Assembly: GCA_014526335.1 (NCBI GenBank)
Contig: JACTAT010000037.1
Coordinates: 3,861,958-3,925,957 of the forward strand
From: Chrysaora quinquecirrha
Lineage: Eukaryota; Cnidaria; Scyphozoa; Semaeostomeae; Pelagiidae
Reading direction: 5' to 3'
DNA length: 64,000 bases
The notes under the pieces were generated by a model that saw only the letters and a program-made list of their open reading frames with translations, searched no databases and was not told where the DNA came from. The stretch's first letter is position 1; every line of letters begins with the position of its first letter. Of the stretch, positions 57,168 to 64,000 are shown piece by piece. The position numbers and the translations under genes are program-made.

Positions 57168-58312
57168 TTTCTGAAGTGAAGATATTTACGAATTTTAAAA
57201 ATTTAATGAAACAAGAGTAAAGCCTTTTCAAATATTAGTTCAGTTTATATAGAAGGGTATGGTGAGACCCCCACATATAATGTATGGCGTAAATCCTATT
57301 GGATTGGAAGGGTTATTAAACATCTAACAAAAGCAAATTTGCTGACAACTACACGCAGGGGTCCACAGTTTCAACTGCTGCACCAGGACTGCATACATAC
57401 AAGTCACCCTTGACCCACATCAATCACTGTGTTGGCAAATACCTTGATGTAATGGTTCTTGATAATATTTGGAGCTCCAATACTTTACTTGGTAACTTGG
57501 AAATAAGTTTCTTATAAAAATAAACCTGTATCTATTTTGTCTTCGCTTATTTTCTTACCCTCCCGTCCCGTCCCGACCCAAAGCCCTTGCCTTGCTTTTA
57601 TCACCAGTGTTTCGTAAATATGACTGAGTTTCCACTGAGTTCTTACCTCTACACTCATTTTTTATAAGAAAAGTTTCTTAATTTTTGATAGAAACATAAA
57701 AAATCTTTCGGTTCCACTTCAGATTGCTCAGCTCCTGTGAAACTAAAGAAGTTTATAAATCTATCTACTGTAGTTTTAAAATTCCGATTTACCTCGTCAG
57801 TAGGCCTAAACTTTTAATTCTTATTTCCAAAAGTCATCATCGGTAAACACTGTTAGTTTCATTTTCGCAACCAAGAAAAGAGAAAAGAACGCTGCATGGC
57901 TCATACAAACTGTGCGTAGTCTTGAAAGAAAATTTGAAAGTGCATGACCTTTGGCTGGGTTGGGCCCTCCTTTATACACAAAAGATATTTTGACAGCTGT
58001 TAGTGTTAATCTGTTAGATGTTTAGTCGATGATTCCATTGTTTGTAATTAGTTACAATAATTTGCAACGGTTTCCTTAGCAAATTTTAGAAATTGTTAAA
58101 ATTTCCGGATAATTTCCTTTGATGCGCCTAGAAATCATCGGCTTTTGGGTTGTGATGTGTGCTTCTCCCGTCCTTCTTTTCTTTTCTTTTCTTATCTTAT
58201 CCTCTTGTCATTTCTGTGGTGTATTTTGCTGGTTATTCACAAAACTACACCAATTTATGAAAGTTTCTCCAGTTTAGCGGTGCAACAGCCTGATGTTGTA
58301 CTGAGTTTCTTC
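57168..58312. other. hAT 5' non-coding region
   Basis: About 1.1 kb upstream of the transposase gene. No ORF I would support. It presumably holds the promoter. It contains short tandem text (CCCGTCCCGTCCCGACCC near 57564). Confidence 0.55.
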
Positions 58313-58488
58313 ATGGCCGCCGAGAGAAAGCTGAGGCCCTGGGGCAAAAGTATACCTTAGCCCTGGCGAGGCTCCCCCTGAGTAAAGAAAAAATGGTTAA
58401 AAACACTTTATAATTTTTTGAGGCCCTACTCAAGCTGAGGCCCAGGGAAATTTTGCCCCCCCCCCTGCCCTCCTCTCTCGGTGGGCCG
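58313..58488. mobile_element. 176-bp hAT-type MITE nested in the hAT element
   Basis: The ends CATGGCCGCCGAGAG and CTCTCGGTGGGCCG form imperfect inverted repeats. An 8-bp duplication AGTTTCTT lies at 58305-58312 and 58489-58496. The interior has GGCCC-rich text and a C11-type run. The GGCCGCCGAGAG end resembles non-autonomous hAT ends seen in other animals (recall). Confidence 0.8.
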
Positions 58489-58988
58489 AGTTTCTTATAA
58501 AAAAGAACAGCATAAAGAGAAATGTTTTCGGATCCATTCAAAATAGTAAACTTCCTGAGACCCGAAAAAAATTCCAGCAACCCTCCAAATTCCCGAGAGA
58601 AAGCGATAATACAATTATGCTGTATACTTCCTGCAGTATTTCACGAGAAATCTGAGTAATGAATTTCTTATAAAAAATTCGTGTAAGTAAAATGAGCTGT
58701 GCCTCAAAATACTCCAGCACGGCCGTGAAGTTTTGTGATGTGCCCTACCGAGGGGCATTTCACTCTGCAAAAAGGCGTACAAGACTTTCATTAAAACAAA
58801 AGGACGTTCAAGGGACTTCCGAGAAAACAATAGGACTTCCAGCAAAGGTGTCCCTCTTGCCCTACCTTGCACAAAAATTGATGGACTGATAATTGGTGAG
58901 GTTAGTAATAATAAGTCTACAGTAAACAAAAAAAGTGTTATAAAGTGAAATTCCACATCTTGGATTACTGTTTGTTTGATAATATCGG

Positions 58989-59175
58989 CCTCTGCTCGTG
59001 GTCGCAAGCTGACCTAGCTGCTCGCAGCTCTTGCTGTTCGCAGCCTGCTCGCCCAATTCTGTCATCTCAAAATTTTTGCTCGCACCGAAACTGCCGCAGC
59101 TCGCATGTCCCAGCATGCTAAATGGTGCTGCTCGCTACTACGCGTAGGCGAAACACAGCAAATTTTCCAACCCGG
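58989..59175. repeat. hAT right-end subterminal repeats
   Basis: Clustered GCTCGCA/GCTGCTCGC words (at about 59009, 59026, 59045, 59080, 59098, 59130), with related TCGCAGC words near the left end at 53023 and 53062. Such repeats are typical transposase binding sites in hAT elements. Confidence 0.6.
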
Positions 59176-60312
59176 TCCAAACCCCTGCTTGTCAAAGATG
59201 CAATTCCTATGATGAAACTTCACTTCATGCCTTTTTCAATTGTACCCCTGTAAGTAAACTGTGGAAATTTGTATTCAAACTTGTAAAGAAAATCAACCCG
59301 ACCCTCAATCTAAACAACATTTGTAAGTTTGTTATCCTTGGTTTTAACGAATATAAACCCGACTTACCTGAAGAAAACTTTTTACGAGATGCAGCTTTTT
59401 CAGTCATTTGGAAATCAAGAAATGAAATTATTTTTGACAACAAAAGAGATGACTTGAAAAACAGATTCATCTTCAAAGTTATTTCCAAACTCAAAGAAGA
59501 ATATTTCATTGCTTCACAAGATGTTGAAACTCTCAATCTTTTTGAACAAAAATGGCGACCTTGCTTCCCTTGAGAATCGAAAACTCAAAATCAACATCCC
59601 ATGAGACTTGCCTCGTTTTCATTTCCCCGATTTCTGTTTTTTTCTCTCCTTTTTTTGCTTCTCTTTTCCGTCTTTCCTTTTACTTCCCCAGATTTTATGA
59701 ATTATTATTCCGTTTATTAAATTGTTTATTTATTTGTTTCAAAGTTTGAATTTTGTTAATTTAGAATTTGGTACTTTCAATTGTAGTTTAATATATATCT
59801 AATTAGTTGTAGTTATTAATTTTGTTTTAACATTAGAATTTTATAGTATTGGGTTTGTTTAGGTTTAGTATGTTTGGTAATAAATTGTAGTTAAGTAAGT
59901 TATTAATTTATTTGTTGTAGTTTTCTTATAGTTCTGAAGTAAGTAATTTATTAAATTAGTTGTTTCTTAAATTAGTTAGTTGTAGTTTCTTTAATTAGTT
60001 TATCATAGTTATTAAGTAGATAATTCATTTAATTAGTTGTAGTTGTAGTTTTGTTGTTGTTGTTGTAATAAATTAATTGGGATTTTTTTAATATGTTAGT
60101 TGTTGTTAAGAATAATTTAATTTAATTTGGACAATTGGAGATAAAAACACTTGCTACACAATGAACATAAGCAAAATTAATATACACGAACATTTGATAT
60201 GAACAATTTGAAACCTTATTTAATTAAATTATTTTAAAATGTAAATATGTTGTGTTGAATAGAAAAATTAAACGGGCGTAGGCATGTGCCTAGCTCAAAA
60301 AGAAAAAAAAAA

Positions 60313-60408
60313 TTTATCAACAAGGAGATTCTTCCAGGGCGAGGCCTTTCCATTGCAGTTCAGTTTGGCTGACCCCTGCGATTACCGCAAATGTTGGTAA
60401 CTTACAAT

Positions 60409-60442
<34 letters not shown>

Positions 60443-60448
60443 TCTTCC
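60313..60448 (+). ncRNA. U1 snRNA gene, 3' part
   Basis: TTTATCAACAAGG onward (one change) after the B3 tail. It lacks 6 bp just before the Sm site (GGTAACTTACAATTTCTGG), so this copy is drifting. It belongs with the head at 44538. Confidence 0.9.
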
Positions 60449-60879
60449 AATAGTACTAATGTCAAATTCTGCATACATGACAGCACACCACCACAACTTG
60501 CCAGATACCAGGCATCTCTCGACACAATAATTCCCCTACTCTACAAAGAGTGTGCAAGCTACCCACCGTTTGCCGTTTTCCACATCTTTCTCTCCAGATG
60601 CCGGAAGATGCACCAATCCTTACCACATTCGTACAGCCGCAACCGGAAGCCCATCCTGTGCAACACTATTAAAGAGCAAGCTGGGCTTCCACAAATGCCA
60701 CGCCCGCTGTTGCAACTGGCAGGAGTGCTCAACACACCTTCTCACAAGCACTGCACACCCACCAAGATCTACCCCCACCAACCCACTTCGTATGCATCAA
60801 ACGGTACACGTACATGTGCATGTGCACACTTCCCGGTTTCTAGCCTGTAGTGTCATGCACATTCGGCCCTCTAGCTTTC
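60449..60879 (+). other. U1-to-5S spacer
   Basis: As in other units. Includes the ACGTACATGTGCATGTGCAC stretch. No gene. Confidence 0.7.
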
Positions 60880-60999
60880 GCCTACGACCATACCACCATG
60901 AATATACCGGTTCTCGTCCGATCACCGCAGTCAAGCATGGTTGGGCCAGGTCAGTACCTGGATGGGTGACCGCCTGGGAACACCTGGTGTTGTAGGCTT
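60880..60999 (+). rRNA. 5S rRNA gene
   Basis: 120 nt, GCCTACGACCATACC to TGTTGTAGGCTT, with internal promoter boxes complete (GGTTGGGCC in place of GGTCGGGCC) and a T5 terminator after it. Confidence 0.93.
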
Positions 61000-61155
61000 C
61001 ACTTTTTGCAATTGCAGTCCTTCTTTTCAAACCGACGTAGCGTAGCCAGCCAGGTATTGCACACGGACTGACTGGCAATTCCGTGTCGCTGTCCTGCACC
61101 CACGTATGATTGCAACACGTGTGGAGACGCGGCCTGAAGCGAAGACTAGTTCGTT

Positions 61156-61341
61156 ATCGCTTCTCGCCTTTTGGCTAAGATCAAGTGTAGTATCTGTTCT
61201 TATCAGCTTAATATCTGATATGCACCCAAGGGTGCTCAAATATTAAACTGATTTTTGGAATTGGTCCGTGGGTCTGAAGCTTGCTTCACCCCGGACACGG
61301 GTTGTCCTGGTATTGCAGTGCCGCCATGGATGGCCCACCCC
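61156..61341 (+). ncRNA. U2 snRNA gene, uninterrupted
   Basis: The only complete U2 in the window, about 186 nt: ATCGCTTCTCGCC, TTTTGGCTAAGATCAAG (U6-pairing), GTAGTATCTG (branch-site pairing), stem-loop II, the Sm-like site GATTTTTGG and 3' loops to CACCCC. One G is missing in CTCGCC compared with CTCGGCC of the interrupted heads. It shows the empty target of family A, which cuts between GTA and GTATCTG. Confidence 0.95.
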
Positions 61342-61694
61342 CTCATCTTGAAGTGTAAAACAAGCAACACAGAAAAACCTTCTTCATCGTCACATCTCTT
61401 TCTGTCGTCATCGTCTTGCGGATGTCTTAGCCATCCATCTCTCACATTGCACTGCATCAACAATCATTATACAGGAAACAGCATTTGTTTTGCCTTATTT
61501 ACTCCACCTTTCACCATCGCATAGCATGAGTGCCGAAAGTTCCAACCGCAACGAGTCTTACCAAATCTGTTCTCATCTTTTGCCGATCTCAACGGAATGC
61601 AAGTGCCACCCTTTCACTTCTGGTCTGTTGCCAATGTACCACATTTGAAACGAGAAGTTCCTGAACGACGCTCCCACTGCTAGAAAAATCCTGC
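61342..61694 (+). other. U2-to-U1 spacer
   Basis: As in other units; nothing else seen. Confidence 0.65.
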
Positions 61695-61732
61695 ATACTT
61701 ACCTGACGGGGAAGACATCTTGATCAACAAGG
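61695..61732 (+). ncRNA. U1 snRNA gene, 5' part (nt 1-38)
   Basis: ATACTTACCTG through GACATC, then TTGATCAACAAGG. It includes the uninterrupted family B target, then breaks off 13 nt further on where family C begins. The 3' part is not in the window. Confidence 0.93.
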
Positions 61733-63832
61733 TCACATTATTTTTCGCTCTTCCCATTTTGCTTCTTTCTGGCTCGAAACCGAATCAAACGTTATCAAAA
61801 GTTTTCAAACACCAATCATAAAAGTTATCCTCTGGAATTTAAGTGTAAAATGGCATCAAACAACGATTCTGTGAAAGAAACTTTGGTTTGGGGAGATATG
61901 CTTATCGAACCAAACAGGCCTAAATTAACCTTCGCTGAACGACTCAAACAGTCTGATGCATGAATGGCACCTGGCGATTTAGCAGCACGTGGAGCTAAAT
62001 TTGAAACCATCGATTCTCTATCATTCAAAGAAATTATCCTGTACTTCCAAACAAAATTTAAAGACCCAAATGCTGTCCAGCAACTTATGCAACTTTCTTC
62101 GATGCCTGGTAGACAACGTTGGACCATCATTTTTGCTAAAGCTAATATGGTGGACCAACTTATCGATGAGCTTGTGAAGTTCCCCTCCATGACCAAAGAG
62201 GAAATCGGCGTTGAATTCACTCCTGTAAGACGCAGAGCTCTACTCATAACTATTCCCGATGCTACCCCTGATATCTCAGATAACGAGATCAGAAGCGAGT
62301 TAGAAAAATACGGTACTGTACTAAGAATATGGAAGCAAACCTGGGAAGGCTTCCCGAATGTTTTCAATGGTAAGCGTCTTGTTACTATACTTCCTTCTAT
62401 GGCTAATGAATCACCCCCCTTCATACTTATCAAGAACAGAAAAGTTTCTCTGTCCTTCAAAAGGCAAACCAGTCTTCTGCAAAGTCTACATGAAAGACAC
62501 GCACCGTACCAGCGATTGCCCCTCACGGGACCTAAAACATTGCTACCGATGCAGTTCCACTGAACACGCTAAACAACAGTGCGAAAATATGTTGTCCTGA
62601 AAAAAAGGCCGAGAGGAAGACGGATGTCAGGTGAGGTCCAAGAGTCTGACTCTGACGACCTCCCTAATGTGGAAAATGAACTAGAACAAGAACCTTGGAA
62701 CGCAGATATTATAGAAAATAATGACAAGACTCCCGAAAATCAAACCAAGAACGACGAAACCCAAGATAACATCCATCCTGAACCCACCCAAGAGAACAGT
62801 ACAAGACCCAAACGCCCAAGACCAGTACTACCATCAACCACCGATAAACACCCAACTAACGAAAATAAAGACACCCCAGACACACAACAAGACCAAGCAA
62901 TAGCCATCCATGCCTATCAACCCTACAAAAAAGGTGCAAAAAGAAGTATGGCCTCTACCCCAGAAAAAAAGAGTAAACCAAAGAAAGTCCCAGGTAAATT
63001 GAATCAACACAGCAAATAAATCTAGTATATTTAATCTTTTTTTCCTTAATCTCGCTATGGCTTGTATCGCTAGCATAAATGTGAATGGGTTAAGAGACCC
63101 CCGTTGTCGTGACACGATTTTACAACATTTATATTCAAAAAATTTTGACATGATCTTGTTGTAAGAAACGCATTTAAATTCTGCAGAACTAAATAAAACC
63201 TTTGTGAATTGGAAAGGAAAATCCTTTCATTCTGTGTCAACAGACAACAGAAAGGGTGTCTCGATTTTAATCTCTGATAAAATCAACACCACAATTCATT
63301 CGCATTATGCCTGCAATACAGGTCATTATGTAATCTTAGACCTTTCAATCGATGACAACCGGCTTATTTTAGTCAATATTTACGCTCCTACGGGAGGAAA
63401 AAACGGCATTGTTCGTCGCAAACGATTTTTACAAAACCTCAAAATGACTTAGATAAGTACCCACGTACTTTTCCTTTTATTATCGGCGGTGATTTTAACT
63501 GCGTTTTGAATAATGACCTTGATAGATCAAATAATGTCGTCTACGTAGACAGAACAACCCTTAACCCCAAATCTTTCCTAACCCATTTTAACTTAGAAGA
63601 TATCTGGCGTACTCAGAACCCTACTAAAAAAGAATTCACCTATCTCAGCCCTCACGGGTCTTTTAGCAGACTCGATAGATTTTATACTTCCCGCGAATTT
63701 CGTGATAAATTTACTAATTGTTTTATTAAGCCTTTTCCCCACTCAGATCACGATAAAGTCATATTAAAACTTAATTTTTCTAAAATTAAACGCGGTCCAG
63801 GCTCCTGGATGCTAAACACCTCTATCTTAAAA
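61733..63832 (+). mobile_element. Family C LINE, partial, inserted in U1
   Basis: A third non-LTR family. A 5' UTR of about 117 bp is followed by ORF1 with a B-like core and zinc knuckles, then ORF2 with only its APE domain. It stops abruptly near 63832 where unrelated sequence starts, in the segment just after SDHD (LNTSILK). The 3' end is not visible, so the second target junction is unknown. Protein similarity to family B is clear but the DNA is quite different. Confidence 0.85.
61850..63019 (+). pseudogene. Family C ORF1, broken
   Basis: MASNNDSVKETLVWGD start, then an in-frame TGA at 61961-61963. The next 200 codons include the core RRALLITIPDATPDI and KRLVTILPS, which aligns with family B ORF1. 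After a one-base slip near 62463 the knuckles follow: the first is damaged (CKVY...H....C), the second complete (CYRCSSTEHAKQQC). A second slip near 62590 leads to an acidic, Asn/Thr-rich region and a Lys-rich end KKSKPKKVPGKLNQHSK. Confidence 0.8.
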
Positions 63833-63834
63833 TA
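63057..63834 (+). pseudogene. Family C ORF2, APE endonuclease part only
   Basis: MACIASINVNGLRD start; LL-stop-ETHLN (Gln-to-TAA at 63162-63164), NIYAPTGG, a frameshift near 63445, GGDFNCVL, RLDRFYTS and PHSDHDK. These are the APE catalytic motifs. The frame ends in LNTSILK at the breakpoint, so no RT is present. Confidence 0.82.
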
Positions 63835-64000
63835 GTGCAATCGCTTAGGAGTCAAATTGTGCACTTTATGATACAAGCATGAAATTTGGCACAAGTACAG
63901 AGTTTGATGCGCCAAACAAAATGAGAAACAGACCCAACTCAGAAAATGGCCCTGAAAGATATTTTTAGACTGGGGTACTTGACCCCAATCCCCAAAAACT
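63833..64000. other. Unidentified sequence after the family C break
   Basis: It starts about TAGTGCAATCGCTTAGGAG and runs to the window end. It has no match to anything else here and no ORF. The abrupt junction inside an ORF suggests the end of another inserted element or a deletion breakpoint. Confidence 0.6.

Larger units (their letters stand above)
52963..59175 (+). mobile_element. hAT DNA transposon
   Basis: 6213 bp. The left end is CCAGGGTGGAAAACTTGCT and the right end, read inward, is CCGGGTTGGAAAATTTGCT. An 8-bp target duplication TCCAAACC at 52955-52962 and 59176-59183 is the hAT signature. The transposase is on the - strand. Subterminal regions at both ends carry short repeats such as TCGCAGC and GCTCGCA. 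It contains a younger MITE at 58313-58488. Confidence 0.92.
46419..59604 (+). pseudogene. Family B ORF2, split by two DNA transposons
   Basis: MPSIVSINVNGL start. Stops at 46650-46652 and 46920-46922 lie in APE; GGDFN is changed to GGDCN. From 47067 it is open for 363 codons up to a small inverted-duplication insert at 48135. Harbinger follows at 48209. After it come LSLDQMKAFDRVNW, a 10-bp loss before the RQGCPLSP motif, QYADDTTIIL and a frameshift at 51905, then open sequence to the hAT at 52963. The C-terminal zinc knuckle and tail are at 59184-59604, with a loss of 9 bp near 59554 (KWRPCFP). Confidence 0.86.
44558..60312 (+). mobile_element. Family B LINE copy B3, inserted in U1, split by two DNA transposons
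   Basis: B3 segments are 44558-48208, 51319-52962 and 59176-60312, interrupted by Harbinger and hAT elements. The 12-mer complementary to U1 is at 44575-44586. The 3' UTR is of the B2 type. The 3' end GGGCGTAGGCA-TG-TGCCTAGCTC plus A-rich sequence abuts U1 (TTTATCAACAAGG, one changed base). Confidence 0.93.

Noticed and set aside
1062..61732. CRISPR-like array because of regular repeats
   Set aside because: Repeat units are 1.4 kb RNA-gene units, and the organism is eukaryotic.

Overview
The window is animal-type nuclear DNA. It is a tandem array of small RNA genes, all on the + strand, in the order U1 snRNA - 5S rRNA - U2 snRNA. The uninterrupted unit is about 1.4 kb: U1 about 165 nt, spacer about 430, 5S 120, spacer about 155, U2 about 186, spacer about 353. 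I recognised the RNAs by direct comparison with known sequences: the U1 5' end ATACTTACCTG and Sm site AATTTCTGG, the U2 head ATCGCTTCTCGGCC and branch-site region GTAGTATCTG, and the 5S internal promoter block followed by a T5 terminator. The host looks like an invertebrate metazoan, judged from the 5S sequence and the transposon classes. I cannot name it further. I see no ordinary host protein-coding gene in the window.

Most RNA genes are interrupted by site-specific non-LTR retrotransposons (LINEs) with a CCHC ORF1 and an APE+RT ORF2. The RT carries DQTCSVPxRSI, which suggests the Tx1 group. Three families are present, named here A, B and C. Family A (4 copies plus a chimera) sits in U2: U2 nt 1-24 remain upstream and U2 resumes at nt 36. 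Family B (3 copies plus the tail of a fourth and the head of a chimera) sits in U1: nt 1-20 remain upstream and U1 resumes at nt 26. Family C (one partial copy) sits in U1 after nt 38. All lie in the same sense as the RNA gene, and A and B end in a stem-loop and an A-rich tail that abuts the RNA gene. Only two U1 genes (19225, 27555) and one U2 gene (61156) are uninterrupted. Every LINE copy is broken, so active sources must lie elsewhere.

Layout: 1-1061 tail of B0; 1062-1930 U1 3' part, 5S, U2 head; 1931-6846 A1; 7372-13360 B1; 14190-18719 A2, holding a piggyBac-like MITE; 19225 intact U1, 5S; 20107-25010 A3; 25535-27050 B/A chimera; 27555 U1, 5S; 28434-33345 A4; 33871-44169 B2, split by a 4.0-kb ISL2EU-like DNA transposon (39157-43114); a shortened U1-to-U1 spacer; 44558-60312 B3, split by a 3.1-kb PIF/Harbinger element (48209-51318) and a 6.2-kb hAT element (52963-59175) that carries its own 176-bp MITE; 60313-61732 U1 3' part, 5S, intact U2, U1 head; 61733-63832 family C; then unknown sequence. 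Large near-identical blocks (1-7 kb versus 12.3-19 kb; 18.7-25.8 kb versus 27.0-34.2 kb) show amplification by unequal exchange.

The most interesting observation concerns family B. The first codons of its ORF1 hold a 12-nt sequence perfectly complementary to the 5' end of the host's U1 snRNA, the very gene the family inserts into. It is unchanged in all four copies where it can be read. It could act as a U1 snRNP binding site on the element RNA, or pair with the U1 head retained upstream of each insertion.
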